Shown here piece by piece: positions 32,771 to 43,878 of a stretch of 64,000 nt of DNA. Origin of the DNA: Desmodus rotundus (taxonomy: Eukaryota; Chordata; Mammalia; Chiroptera; Phyllostomidae). The notes below the pieces were generated by a model. The model did not search any database. It was not told the DNA's origin and saw only the letters and a program-made list of their open reading frames with translations. The stretch is taken from assembly GCF_022682495.2 (NCBI RefSeq), contig NC_071391.1, positions 126,957,896 to 127,021,895 of the forward strand, read 5' to 3'. A program made the position numbers and the translations under genes. How positions within the stretch are numbered: position 1 is the first letter of the stretch; each line of letters begins with the position of its first letter.

Positions 32771-32982
32771 TTTAAAAAAAGATTTTCTTTATTTTTATTT
32801 TTAGAGAGGGGAAGGGAAGGTGAAAGAGAGAGAGAAAAACATCAATGTGTGGTTGCCTCTCATGCACCTCCTTCTGGGGACCTGGCCCGCAACCCAAGCA
32901 TGTGCTCTGACTGGGAGCAAACCAGCGACCCTTTGGTTTGCAGGCCTACTCTCAACCCACTGACTCATACCAGCCAGGGTGG
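32771..32982 (-). mobile_element. VES SINE, reverse orientation
   Basis: In plus-strand reading the T-rich tail complement (TTTCTTTATTTTTATTTTTA) is followed by GTGTGGTTGCCTCTCATGCA, CCTGGCCCGCAACCCAAGCA and the head complement CTCATACCAGCCAGGG. This is a full-length bat VES SINE on the minus strand. The plus-strand frame at 32849-33130 starts inside it and is not a gene. Confidence 0.92.
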
Positions 32983-33032
32983 TTCTGAGATTTTATTCTA
33001 CAGGCAAGCTAACAAGTTATCATGCCATAGTG

Positions 33033-33067
33033 TTGTGTGTGTGTGTTGTGTATACTGTGTATACACA
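33033..33067. repeat. TG-rich microsatellite
   Basis: TTGTGTGTGTGTGTTGTGTA followed by TACTGTGTATACACA; imperfect. Confidence 0.8.
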
Positions 33068-33629
33068 GGTGACCTCTGGGTCGGAGACAAAGATGCTTCA
33101 TTATGCATGGCAAACACTGCAACTTCCTAGCACCAGTTCTGCAAGCTCTAGTCTACACATGGTGATATGGTCAGGGCCAGAAGGCAACTGCACTCGAGGT
33201 AGGGAGCCTTTCAGGAGAGGAAGCCCCAATAAGGAAGCTCTGATTTTACACAGGGCCTTTGGCAACCTGCCCATCCCCCACTTCTGAGAGAGAGACCTTC
33301 CTTTTACCTGGAAAGTAAACCAATCTTCTCCAAATTGGGAAGGAGAGGTCTTCACCTTTACTACCCTGAAATGTCTCAGGAGGGGTCTTTAAGCTTCACT
33401 TTGTTGCTAAGAAACAGTGCCTCCTTCTGACCTGGAGGAATACACTACCTGTAGTTTCCAAGGTTGTTTGCTATTCAAACAGCCTGGAAGAAATTGTTGG
33501 GGAGTGCATAAACACCAGACTCCTGGGGAATTATCTTTCAACACATATCTAGGCAACATCTTTACCATAAACAAATAAATGAAAAACCAAAAGCACACAC
33601 ACACTTGAGAACCCCCATGAACTAACTAT

Positions 33630-33920
33630 ACGATAAAATCTAAACTCCTCTACTTGGCACGCAAGGCGGTTTTTTATCCGTCCCCTTTCTACAATCCTCT
33701 ATCTCTAATCTTCTGCTGGATATAACTGGTCTTCTCATTGCGGGCTTTTCCTTTCTGGTGGTCTCTCTTGTTAGTCTTTCTTCATGCTTTCCCCTGCTTT
33801 TGGAGTGCCCTCCCTCATCTCCTTTCTATCTTTATGAGTTCCTTCTCCTATTTCAGGATCTGGTTCATCAAGGGCACATCACCAATCAGGTACCCATTCT
33901 TTTCAGGTGTAGGACAAGTA
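33630..33920 (+). mobile_element. L2 LINE fragment
   Basis: ATAAAATCTAAACTCCTCTA, CTTGGCACGCAAGGCGGTTT, TTCATGCTTTCCCCTGCTTT and GGAGTGCCCTCCCTCATCTC follow L2 ('aaagtccaaactccttagcatggcatacaaggcc...tgctgttccctctgcctggaatgcccttccc'). The two overlapping plus-strand frames here are not genes. Confidence 0.7.
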
Positions 33921-34251
33921 TGTCATTCTACCTAAGCTAATACTAAAACCCAATATTTGTTCTATGTAAAGGAAATAGTGTGACCTAATTTCCTTGTAAG
34001 GGGACTATCACCCCCTGGAGCCCAGGGCTCACCTATTTTAAGTTCAGGCTGCAGTTGGGAAAAGAATGGATCACAATGACCCGTGGCCTGGTAAACCTTG
34101 TATCTCAGTCCCTCAAAGTCCCTGTAGATTAAATCAGGTTTCTGGGCAAGCCAAGCTTGTGCATTTTATTCTCGTCCCCTAAATTCAGCATTAAAACATG
34201 CTCCCAACCTCTTCAACTCGGTCCCACTTCCAGCTCCCATCAGCTTCTAGA

Positions 34252-34394
34252 GAGGGGCTTCTCAAAGTTTAACATGCACGAGCAATACCCAAGGAACCTG
34301 AGTCAGCAGGTCTGGGGAAGGACCTGAGAATCTGTACTTGTGACAAGCTTACACTGATGCTGCTGGCCCGTGGACCACACTTTAAGTAGCGTGG
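34252..34394 (+). repeat. MER5A-type hAT-Charlie MITE
   Basis: GGGGCTTCTCAAAGTTTAAC, GAGTCAGCAGGTCTGGGGAA, GGACCTGAGAATCTGTACTT and ATGCTGCTGGCCCGTGGACC with a CACACTTTAAGTAG end follow the MER5A consensus closely. Confidence 0.85.
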
Positions 34395-34499
34395 GTCTAG
34401 ATGATTCTTAGTGGTCAGGGTATGTGTGTGCATACATGTGAATCTCTGCCGATGTTGTTTGCCTAGAAAAAGAATCCAGAAGAGGAACTGATGTTTTCT

Positions 34500-34665
34500 G
34501 AGCATATTACATTAAAGGCAAGATTTTTCTCTTTTGCATTCAATAGCTGAGAAGACTGAGATTAGAGAGGATAAATGTTTCTGATAATAAGTAAAAGAGC
34601 TGGAATTCACACTCATTTCCCTTCATTCCAAATCCCGATTCTGTCCACTGCACTAAAGTCGAGGT
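34500..34665 (-). repeat. MIR SINE fragment, reverse orientation
   Basis: AATAGCTGAGAAGACTGAGA, TTAGAGAGGATAAATGTTTC, AAAGAGCTGGAATTCACACT and GATTCTGTCCACTGCACTAA follow the complement of MIR. Confidence 0.65.
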
Positions 34666-35297
34666 ATTTTAGGTCTGTTGACTATGAAGTGGAAATAGCA
34701 GCCTAGGCGGGTCTCAGACCTTGAATAACCATGCAGTGTTTTCAACTGAGCGTCGCTGTGGAGCAGGCAGGTGGGGGCATGTGGTCAGCTTGACTCCAGT
34801 TGATCAGAGCCCCTTGGAAGACAAGACTCCTCATGAAGGGAGCATGTTGGAAAGTCTACTGAGTTCTTTGTCTGCTCTGCAGTTTCCTCTGAATTATCCA
34901 GACCAGGCAATGCTCTGTAATTTCCAGAACCTAACAGCGTTTAAAACTTTTCCCAGTATTTATTCATTGCTTTCCTGATTGAGGTGTTTGGCTTTTAGCC
35001 AAATGGCACAGACAGGTGGGCGACGACTTTCAGGAAATAGCCTCCTGGGGCTGGGCTGAGGTGCTGCCCCTCCTGTCACAACCTCACCCACCCCTCCCTC
35101 CCCCAGCGCTGCCTTCTCCTGACCACAGCTGTGGTTGCTGTGGGGCCTTGGGCTTGGAGTTGAGCCAATGAGTTAGGGCAGGGGTAGTTTCAACACTCAT
35201 CTTCTGGTAAACCCTTGATGTAGCAGAGGCTCCCTAAAAGCACAGGACTCGTTGGGCCATCAATGTGGTGAAAGCCCAGCAAGAACAGGTGAGCTCA

Positions 35298-35480
35298 CTG
35301 ACTCTCAGACCTGGCAACGTGTCAGAGTCACTTGTGGGAACTTTAGAAAAATACTGACTCCCAGCCTCACCCAGATCTAGTGACTCTGAGTCTCAGTAGG
35401 TGGGGACCCCAAGCTCTGTCTTGTTGGAAAAGCTCCCTAGGTGGTACTGGTCCTTTGACCAGCCTTCGGGAACCTCGTGT
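35298..35480 (+). repeat. MER5-type hAT-Charlie MITE, diverged
   Basis: CGTGTCAGAGTCACTTGTGG, CCCAGATCTAGTGACTCTGA and GTCTCAGTAGGTGGGGACCC keep the MER5 order. The right half is weak. Confidence 0.6.
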
Positions 35481-36059
35481 GTAGAAGGGAAATACCCTCA
35501 TACCAGGCTGGCCCTGTCACCACGAATTCCTGTGTCTTTGGCAGATCATTGTCATATCTGTAAAAACGAGGGGTGGGGTTAGGTAATTTATTTGACTCCT
35601 TATAGTTTTAAGTTCCTAAGATTAGGTTGGGGTTGCAGTGGCCTTACAGAAAGCTCATAATGGTCTCAGAATTGCCTTCACCGAGGTCCTCTGAGGTGTG
35701 CGTGACTCCTTGTTTAGCCTTGCTTATCTTCTCTTCAGGCACAAGGCAGAGTTCTGCCCCTGGAGGGCGCTGTAGGACAGCCACTGATGCTGCTTGTACC
35801 ACTTCTAGGGTTTACCTCCTTCTCCACCAGTCACATGGAGACACTAGATAGTACCATTTTCAGAGTAGTAATATTTTAACTGGCTTAATTTAATTTGGCC
35901 TAAACTCACTTGGCATTACGATGTATCTAGCACTCTGCAAGGGTTTATGAGCTACAATTCCTGCAGATGAGTGGCTTTCCATCTGGCTGCAGAAACACAA
36001 TGTCAATACAGCGAACTCAGGAGGGATTCCAGACGGGATCAAAGGTGTTCAGGGATGGG

Positions 36060-36430
36060 AAGAGAGGGAGGGGCTGGAGGACTTGGGAAGGCTTCATGGA
36101 GAAGCTGGTGCAGTTTAAACTGCGTTTCTAGGCATAGGTGGACATCAAGTGGGCAAGAATAATTAAGGGGGCAGCTAATGTGGGAAGATGGATCATTCTG
36201 CACCATGTCCTGGATTATTTGTAGAACAGGCGGGACACTAACTCAGAGGAACTACTGGGAAGGGTAAGATGAGGCTGGGGTCACTGTCTTGTGGCCCCAG
36301 GAAGCCATGGTAGATTCTTGAACGAGGCAGAGATGTGATAAAAGCATTGTTCTGAGATGATGGTTTTGGTAGAGCTGTGTATAAGGGTCTAGAGAAGAGA
36401 GAAGGCAATTGTAATATTGGCCAAGGAGTT
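36060..36430 (-). mobile_element. L2 LINE fragment, reverse orientation
   Basis: GGAAGGCTTCATGGAGAAGC, CCAGGAAGCCATGGTAGATT and GAGGCAGAGATGTGATAAAA follow the reversed L2 body. The minus-strand frame at 36238-36561 overlaps it and shows no intact domain. Confidence 0.7.
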
Positions 36431-36559
36431 AATCTCTGGCTGTGGCCACTGTCCTGGGAGCCCAGTTCTGGGTCTGTCCTTGGTTCTTTGGCCTGATGAA
36501 AACCTTTATCTTGAGTTGGGTTCCCCTGGTGCACTATGACCTCAGTCAACTCAATACCC

Positions 36560-36960
36560 ATTTACTCAAACCCTTCTTTGTTTGCAATTAAGCTCTGTAG
36601 TTAGGCTCTGCAGAGGATATGAAAATAATCAGGACAGGGACCTTTATTTCAAGAAAATTGTAATCCAGTAAATAGCTGTTCCTGACAGCTAGGTCCTGGC
36701 CCTGTGTTAGTCAGGTTCAACAATTGTCCATTTGTTGTGAATCTATTCATTTATCTATTCTCTGAGTGCCTTACTAGGCCCCAAGACCTATTAAAGGCAC
36801 TAAGGGGAATTTAAGTTACTGAAAAATACTCTCTCTGCTCTCATGAGCCTTGGAGTCTATATGGAGAAACCTGTGGGCCTTGGATAAGAAAAGTAACAGT
36901 CACCTGTGAAATTATGAGTGTCTAAGTGAAATAGAAGCCAAAGCAGAAAGAGAACACTGT
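36560..36960 (-). mobile_element. L2 LINE 3' pieces, reverse orientation
   Basis: AGCTCTGTAGTTAGGCTCTG with CAGGGACCTTTATTTCAAGA, and then ATTCATTTATCTATTCTCTG with GAGTGCCTTACTAGGCCCCA, look like two successive reversed L2 termini. Divergence is high. Confidence 0.5.
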
Positions 36961-37044
36961 GATGAGAAGGGTCGGATGGGATGGGTGAGACTTCATCTAG
37001 CAAGGGGCTAGGACGTGCCCAGAGCGGCCCAGTGCAGGAGTCAC

Positions 37045-37325
37045 ACGATGCAAGCCACAGGTGCCCTCGTAAGTTTTCTAGTAGCCACATTTTAAAAAGT
37101 GAAAAGAAACAGGTAAAGTTGATTTTAATATGCTTTCTTTAACCCAATACACCCAAAGCATTATCACTTCAACATGTAATCGATATGAAGTTATTAATAT
37201 TTTATTATTCTTTGATATTAATGTTTGGGGCCTGGGGTCTATTTTACATATCCTATACGTCCCCATTTGGACCAGCCACATTTCAAGTATTGCCACATGT
37301 ACTGGACAGCATGAGAGTGTGGGTG
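37045..37325. repeat. hAT-Charlie-like interspersed repeat
   Basis: TTTTCTAGTAGCCACATTTT, AAAAGAAACAGGTAAAGTTG, CACTTCAACATGTAATCGAT and GGACCAGCCACATTTCAAGT with a GCCACATGTACTGGACAGC end match a familiar mammalian repeat with 'tagtagccacat...gccacatttcaag...ggacagc' text. I am confident it is an old dispersed element but less so of the family. Frames at 37078-37296, 37130-37330 and 37185-37376 lie in it. Confidence 0.6.
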
Positions 37326-37329
37326 AATG

Positions 37330-38035
37330 AACAATTCCACGCAGCCGTTGTTAAAAGAGCAACTGAGCCCTATTAAACATTTTAAGAGCAAGTACCAATT
37401 TGAATCCGGTAGCACCAAACTGGAAGTGGTTAGGAGTACTCTGCTGGCAGGAATCGTGGGAAAGACTTCATATGGAGAAAGTGTGGAAGCAAAGAGAGGA
37501 AATTATTTGATTGGCTGTAGTTTAAAGTCTAGTTGGCTGTGATTGATTATTCTTTACTTAGGTTTGGTTTACCTACAAAGGCCACCACTGGCCTTAGAGC
37601 CACATCAGTCTAAGGGCTTCCTGTTGAATTAATTTAATAGTGTGTTACCCCAAAGTGGGTGGTCTGGAGGACAGGACTCTGGGGAGTGGGCAAGGTGAGT
37701 AGAGGGAGGTCGTGGAAGAGTGCTGGGCCCAAGGAAGCAGACATGCAGAAGGAAACTGAAGAATAAAAATAAATGCAAGTTCCAGGGACTTACAAGACTT
37801 GGTGCAGGCAGGTCCCCACATTTTCTGACACAACAAACAGATTCTAAATGGCTCTGGGAGAAAAGAGGCCCTGAATAGGAATTTCATTTCCAGAGAAAGG
37901 AGAGTCCTTAAAGCTGTCTGAATAGAAAATAAGGTTATCATTATGCCTTATCATTAGAAGAGAGAAGAATATTAAAAGGATGCAGTTCAGCTTGAATAAA
38001 AAAGATAAATTTCCAGTAAACTGGCATACAGTTTA
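37330..38035. other. No recognised gene or repeat
   Basis: Unique-looking sequence. The minus-strand frame 37645-37941 has no recognised motif. Confidence 0.35.
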
Positions 38036-38039
38036 TCCA

Positions 38040-38340
38040 TGACTGGAGTTGCTATAATAAAGTCAGCGAGGGAATAAGCTGGGTGATTTACAGGGAGACT
38101 GCTTCTGTAAAATTTACAAACTGCTGTGATAAAATGTCACATTTTATGATGCATTCCACCCGGGCTATATATATAAAGGGCACTGCGATGGAAAAAGTTG
38201 CAAAAACAAAGCAGTGGCCTGGCTCCCCAGCTGACTTGGTCTGCTTTTCCAGCAGAATTGCGGATTTATGGGAAGATGACCTAGCCACTCGCCTTTTACG
38301 GTTGCGGATTGCAAATTGCCAGTGAAATGGCATCATTTCC
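38040..38340. other. Non-repeat block, possible conserved regulatory DNA
   Basis: No repeat match by eye. It contains TATATATATAAAGGGC (about 38165-38180), paired GCGGATT words (GAATTGCGGATTTATGGG at about 38256 and GTTGCGGATTGCAAATTGCC at about 38301), and open frames on both strands (38083-38325 plus, 38088-38336 minus). Open frames on both strands over the same 240 bases can be chance, and neither matches a family I know. A conserved enhancer is an inference that cross-species alignment would settle. Confidence 0.25.
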
Positions 38341-38520
38341 TTCAGTTTTTATTTTGCCACCTCAGGGACTGCTTTCAATAGTTTAGACTGTGGAAGCTTG
38401 GGGAGGGGAAGAGGGCGAGATGAGGGAGGACAAGACCCCTGATTCCAGGGGTTCCCAATCCAGTGGGGGAGACGAGTGTGTCCATGAGTGATTTAACACA
38501 GATGTAGCAGGTATGACTTT

Positions 38521-38721
38521 TTAAAAAATATTTTATTTATTTATTTTTAGAGAAAGGGAGGGAGAAAGAGGGAGAGAAACATCAAAGTGTGGTTGCCTCT
38601 CATGTGCCCCCTACTGGGGACCTGGCTGCAACCCAAGCATGTGCCCTGACTGGAAATTGAACCAGCAATACTTTGGTTCACAGGCCAGTGTTCAATCCAC
38701 TGAGCCACACCAGCCAGGGCA
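38521..38721 (-). mobile_element. VES SINE, reverse orientation, with clear TSD
   Basis: A complete minus-strand VES: A-rich tail complement (TTTTATTTATTTATTTTTAG), GTGTGGTTGCCTCTCATGTG, GACCTGGCTGCAACCCAAGC, and the head complement GAGCCACACCAGCCAGGG. CAGGTATGACTTTT before it (from 38508) and CAGGTATGAATTTT after it (from 38722) form a target-site duplication with one difference, so this is one of the younger insertions here. The minus-strand frame at 38547-38753 (ALAGVAQWIEHWPVNQSIAG) is the usual SINE translation artefact. Confidence 0.95.
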
Positions 38722-38739
38722 CAGGTATGAATTTTTAAC

Positions 38740-39435
38740 ACAATCCTTGTCATAATCCTTTTCTAGGTCAAATTTTATCTGCTCGGAGTCTCCATCTGAC
38801 TGTTGGGTGGGAACTTAAGTCTCAGTTATTATTGGGGTTCCCTCTCTACTCTATGAGATCATAGATGAATCCTGGACTTACATGGTACCCCAAACCAGGG
38901 AGGGGCTAGATCCTTGGGCCATGGTGTTTCTATTTTCACATTGGCCCTTTGCCTGCACGGTGGCCTTATAGGGAGTGATCCTGTCCCTCTGCCTCCCCGT
39001 CCTGATGCTCTGGGGGAAGTCACAGGGATGCCCCTCTTGTACCTCCCCCAGTGACGTCAGTCTGCCATCTAACAGTCCCCAATCCCCTTCCCTACCCATC
39101 CGGGGTGCTGCCTCTTAGGGAGGCCATTGGCATCTCATCTTAACCCCTGTCTCAAAGAAAGCAAGTCTCCTCAAGTGGTGCCTTCCCTGTCTCCCCTCTC
39201 AGCGTTCGTGTCCATGCCTCCCCTTCAGCAACCCGAGCTCAGTCCTCCTCAACGGGTCTGAAATATAAATTCTGTGTCCGTGTGCATGTGTGTGCGTGTG
39301 TGCATGTATGTGTGTGTAGATTTCAGCTTGAATCTTGGAAGAAAAGCAATGTTGGCTCCTTTATCCTGAGGTGGGCGAGAAGAAAACAGTATTCATACCA
39401 GTAACTTTATTTCTCAATAATTCACCCAACAATAC
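38740..39435. other. No recognised gene or repeat apart from a TG tract
   Basis: C-rich in 38950-39250 with few CpG pairs. A TG-rich microsatellite occupies 39279-39318 (TGTGCATGTGTGTGCGTGTG and similar). Nothing else recognised. Confidence 0.45.
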
Positions 39436-39439
39436 AATA

Positions 39440-39770
39440 CTAGGTAGACAAGGTGTATGCTATCATGGCATTAGCAAAGTGCCTTGGGCTATCAAGGGTG
39501 AGAGAGACTGCTATGAACATGGAGGAGCCTGGGGGAACGCCAAGGAAGAGATGAGATTTGACCAGAGTTGTGAAGGATGGGAAAAGTTTGCTCTGAAGGC
39601 AAGGTCATGTCAGGCGGAGGGAGCCTAAGCCAGGCCTGGGGAGGGGGTATGGGCCCAGGGAGAGAACTCTTGGTTTGCGTGTGGGTGAGGTGGGAGGCCA
39701 GGGAGGAGAAAGTGGGGCTAGGGTTTGATAGTGAAAGAGGGGGTTGGTGGCTGCTGTGTGGGGTGCTAAG
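39440..39770 (-). mobile_element. L2 LINE fragment, reverse orientation
   Basis: GCCAAGGAAGAGATGAGATT, TTTGCTCTGAAGGCAAGGTC and GCCTGGGGAGGGGGTATGGG fit the reversed L2 body. The minus-strand frame 39492-39788 is rich in P, S and L, as expected of complementary purine-rich L2. Confidence 0.5.
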
Positions 39771-39929
39771 CTGTGTGAAAAATAGCACAGCTATATGAAG
39801 TACTTAAGCTCATCCTTGGCAGTTTCAAGTAGTGGATATAATTTAGCTTATGAAACTGGATGTGTGGGTGAAAACAGAAATGCTTTCCTGCAACACTGCC
39901 ACAAAAATGCTTGTCTACCAGATACCAGT

Positions 39930-39942
39930 GGGGGGGGGGGGG
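39930..39942. repeat. Poly-G run, 13 G
   Basis: An uninterrupted run of 13 G. It lies in the overlapping frames 39795-40139 (plus) and 39766-40122 (minus), which I do not regard as genes. Confidence 0.9.
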
Positions 39943-40139
39943 CGACATCCAGGCTGTCAGGTAAGGTAGGCGGTTCAGGACCGAGGCTTCACCAGAAGGG
40001 ATGTACATGGACTTTCTGTTACACGCTGCTTGGTATATATGGTGCTGCATGGGTGTGGGGACTCGCAGGGACTGTTGCCCTAGTTTTTGAGGGAATGGAG
40101 GTAATAGAGCTGGCTGGTTCAAACTTCAGCTTTGCCTGA

Positions 40140-41470
40140 GATATGAACCCTCTCAGCTGGAACGAGTTTCCTTGTTCCACTCTTCCTTGGTCAGAAGGGG
40201 CCTGGGGAAATGGTGAGAAAGTAGCCTGGACAGTGCCCTCTGTGTAACCACAATTGGCCACATCTGGATAGCACCCCAAATCCAGACTCTGGGGCAGCCC
40301 TCCTATGCCTTGGCTCCCTGCATTCCCGACTTGTCAGGCTTTGGGAACCGTCCATTTAGTATCTGTCACTTGCAAAAGATGTATCTCCCAAATTAAGAGT
40401 TTAACTCAATTTTATTCTGGGAATTGAACAAGAATTGACCATAATTTAGCTTATAAAATTGTAGTTTAATGAAAGTATAAGACAATAGGGCTGGAAGAGG
40501 CTTTTTACTATCATAAGATGAGAGTTTCTATGGGCTGTTCTGACAGATTTACTGTTGTTTTAACTTAATAAGCTATTTCTGCTTTAGCGTTGTTATTGTT
40601 TCCGTGGTTATAGGACACTCTGTATCGTTTTATTATATTATCCCTCCCCCTCAGCTTTATGGTGGCATCTTTCTCTTTGCCTTGCTTGTAAATATACACA
40701 TTTCCTCTGATCCTCTAACTTTTGTTCTGTTTTATGTAAAAACAGAGCAGTTTGTCAGTAGATGGGGGTGGAGTTTGTCCCAGCCAATCCTTCCTTTCTT
40801 CCTTCTGGTTCATCAGGGCAGGCTCCTCTTGAGATCAATATCCTCCTCCCAAATTGTTTTTATTTCTTTCCTCAAGCCATCCAAATAAGTCACATTTATA
40901 AGGTTTTATGCTTATAAAGCATTTTTAGCTTTAGAACCTGTTGTCTGGTGTGATTCTAGGAGTCATTCTGATATTTTTAGGATCTGTGCCCAGTGTGGTT
41001 GAGAAGAGCCAGAACTGCTAACCTGGGGTCGGGCTTCTCGATTACTTGTATTCCAGGAGAGTATTTTTACCATTATTATTAGCATTCTTTTTTCCCTAGT
41101 CTCTCAGCATCAGCATTCTTAGCTCTAGGTGACTAACTGATTTATCACCAATATTTTAATTTTAGCCAATTCTGCTATTTCTTGGAGCCCCAAGTCAGCA
41201 TCCCAAGTCCCAACATCATAATTTTGAGAGAAGAAGGTATAGGGCATAGGCCCAGGCCCCAATAAACCTGATTACAACTCATAGTAATTATTCTGTAAGC
41301 ACTGAGGAATTTGCACTAAAAACCAGTCTCTAAGGCCAAGGCTAACACAGGTTTTAGGCAATGATTATGGATCCCAGACAACAGGTAGCTGCCTAAAATT
41401 TTGAGGAGGAGCCAGATATAGTCAATGTATTGCTCTATGGAGTGTTTACTGAGATTTTGAGGTACTTCTG
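40140..41470. other. No recognised gene or repeat
   Basis: AT-rich between about 40380 and 40950. No motif of note in the few open frames. Confidence 0.35.
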
Positions 41471-41474
41471 GTCA

Positions 41475-41565
41475 GCAGCTGTGCTTTACTCATCTTTCTG
41501 TCCCTAGTGCAGAGCTCACACCGAGCATTATAGAGGCACGGATACTCTGAGTAGTGTTAATGAAT
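41475..41565 (+). mobile_element. L2 LINE 3' end fragment
   Basis: TTTACTCATCTTTCTGTCCC, TAGTGCAGAGCTCACACCGA and a TTAATGAATAAATA end follow the L2 terminus, with substantial change. Confidence 0.5.
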
Positions 41566-42110
41566 AAATATGTGTGTGGCACTGATTGCAGAGAGGAAAA
41601 ATCAGAGGCTGGGAGCATTTCCAAAGGCCTTTGTGATAGTGTGATAAAATGACATAGTGATAGGTAACATAGGAAGGGAAGGAAATAAAAACTGATTTTA
41701 AGTTCATTATTAAAATGTTGAAGAATGGAGATAGGTAGTCTTTAAAAATAGAAGAGTTAGATAAGGGAACTGGACTGGGGCGAAAGAGGAGAAGTCAATC
41801 TCATTCAGGCATGCGGAGACTGAAGTGGTTGTGGGCATCCAGATGAAGTCAGAGCAGGCAGCTAGAGAGAGGGTGGGAGGTCAGGACAGAGGTCGGAGCA
41901 GGGGGTGGGATTGCTGGAGTTCTCTTCTAGTAGGTGGTATTTTTTTTTTTGTAGGGGGAAATGAGATACCTGGGGGAGGGAGTGCAAAGACGATAAAAAA
42001 TGACTGGAAAAAATGTGATTTGATGAGAAGCTATAAAGTTCTTATATGGGGCTGATAGGTTGGTTCAGTGACCTAGACAACTAAATTAGTTATGGTACCA
42101 TTTCCAATGC

Positions 42111-42130
42111 TATATATATATATATATATA
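42111..42130. repeat. (TA)10 microsatellite
   Basis: A perfect TA tract of 20 bases. Confidence 0.95.
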
Positions 42131-42206
42131 CCAACACTCAATGACCATTCTTTAAAAGTACTTATTTCTGCAAGCAAAGGATGAATCTTTATATGTGATA
42201 CAGAGA

Positions 42207-42296
42207 TCCACCCATTTATCCACCCACCCACCCACTTACCCATGTCCATCTCCATCCATCCATCCTTCCATCTACTCAGCCACCCATCCACTGACC
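42207..42296. repeat. CCAC/CCAT-rich tetranucleotide repeat
   Basis: Imperfect tandem of CCAC and CCAT units (ATCCACCCACCCACCCACTT, then CCATCCATCCATCCTTCCAT). On the minus strand this makes a W/G/M-rich frame (42073-42291) with no biological meaning. Confidence 0.9.
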
Positions 42297-42299
42297 AAA

Positions 42300-43685
42300 A
42301 ATCTCTCCAACATTTATGGAATGGCTTTTCTAGGATAGGCTAAGAAACAGAGACTTTCTAGCACCACTAATAAATCTTAACACCCACTTGCTATCAAAGT
42401 GAAATTTTATTTGGAGCAAAGTTGGCAAGCATCCTTAAACCATGAAATTGATATTTGAATCGTTCCCCCCTTACCTCTGCAACCCATGGGGAAATGATGT
42501 CGAAGAGTATTAGTAGAGCCTTCAGAGATCAGATATCAGCTCTGAAAATGTTTCATAGGCCTTAGCAGTGAGCTTTAGGTGCTCCCCTCTTTCTTCTGCC
42601 CATCAGCAATTCCATCCTTCCTTCTTTGTCACTCAGGTGTAGAATTTGATCATCTCCTTGTTATTGGAAAATATAGTGATTGATATCTTTAGTATAGAGG
42701 GATGATGTATGAGACGAGAGAGTACAGTTGGAGCTGTGTGTGAGATGGGTTGTTCTGTGGATAGTTTTTATTCCAGTCCCTGGAAAGGGTAATATAGAAA
42801 ATGTAGAGGATGGAGCCATCCAAAGGAACAGGGGAAAAAACTCAGCCCAGTCTGTTATTTTGGTCTGGGTGGGTGGGATATCCTTCTCTATCCTTTTTTT
42901 CTTACACCCGTCTTCCTACCTCCTCTATCTTCCCTCCTCCCATCTTTTATTCCTCTCTGCCAGAGTTAAACCACTGGCCCACTCTAGCTCAGCCTTCTTA
43001 GGAGTTCAGGAGTTCTTTTGTGGGGATGGGGGTAGGGCCAGCTCCGTCTCCATTTCACCTGTGCCCTTGGTCCCTGTCCTGTCACACCAGCAAGGGGAGG
43101 TCAGGATGTTCTGTGTCTGCAGCAGGATGGAAAACTGACCTCTTCCCTCCTTACAAGTCATTTTACGAAACCGTTCATCAGGGGAAATTCTGCGAGGGCC
43201 ACGTTTGCGCTGTTTGCCCACATGTGTGTCCCAGTCACACCAACCTCTCACCATGTCTATCCCCTTTTCCTTCTGCTCCAGATCATACGAAAGTGGGATG
43301 CCCCACAAACGGTGGTGCTCTTGTGGTGGTTTTCCCTTCTGTAGCCACTTCTCCCCCTCAAGTCCTCATGTTATCAGCTCAGTGAAGCTCCTGCTCAAGC
43401 TTGATTTTCCCCGATGATGCTTTGGTCTCCAGTCCCACCTCCCCCACCAATAAAAAGAAAAAAGCTTAGAACAATGCCCATAACCTCAGAATTCCGTTCT
43501 CTGGTGATCCTTTTGCAGCTCCTCACCTGTAATTAGTTGGGGGTGGGGGTATCTTTACTTTACAGAGGATGCTTTACCTTGAAAGGCTAATAGGCGCTGT
43601 GCTGGCTCATGGGGAGGTACTGTGGGTAGAGGCTCTTCTCAGAGCCCTCTGGACTCTCTGTGACGCTACTCTGGCAGGGCTGGTC
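42300..43685. other. No recognised gene or repeat
   Basis: Several frames overlap on both strands (42728-43138, 43006-43308, 43020-43385, 43205-43417). The overlap in several phases and lack of any motif argue for low stop density by chance. Confidence 0.4.
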
Positions 43686-43689
43686 TTTG

Positions 43690-43878
43690 CACAGTCATAG
43701 TGTTAACAGCTCAGACTTTGAAATTGAAGAAGCTGGACTCAAATCCGACTTTGCCAGTTCCCATATGCATGACCTTAGATATTTTGTTTTACTTCTCTAA
43801 GCCTCTGTTTCTGCATTATCAAAATTCTGAGGTACCAACTTCATAGGGCTGATGTGAGGGTTAAATGGAATAGTAACA
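43690..43878 (+). repeat. MIR SINE, plus arm of a tail-to-tail pair
   Basis: GTTAACAGCTCAGACTTTGA, AGCTGGACTCAAATCCGACT, ATGCATGACCTTAGATATTT, GCCTCTGTTTCTGCATTATC and TAGGGCTGATGTGAGGGTTA follow MIR nearly end to end. It abuts an opposite-strand MIR. Confidence 0.8.

Noticed and set aside
38547..38753. Minus-strand frame with AGVAQWIEHWPVNQSIAGSI
   Set aside because: It is the translation of the VES SINE head, a well-known type of false protein from tRNA-derived SINEs.
42728..43417. Run of overlapping frames up to 136 codons
   Set aside because: Frames in several phases and both strands over the same bases, without a recognisable domain.
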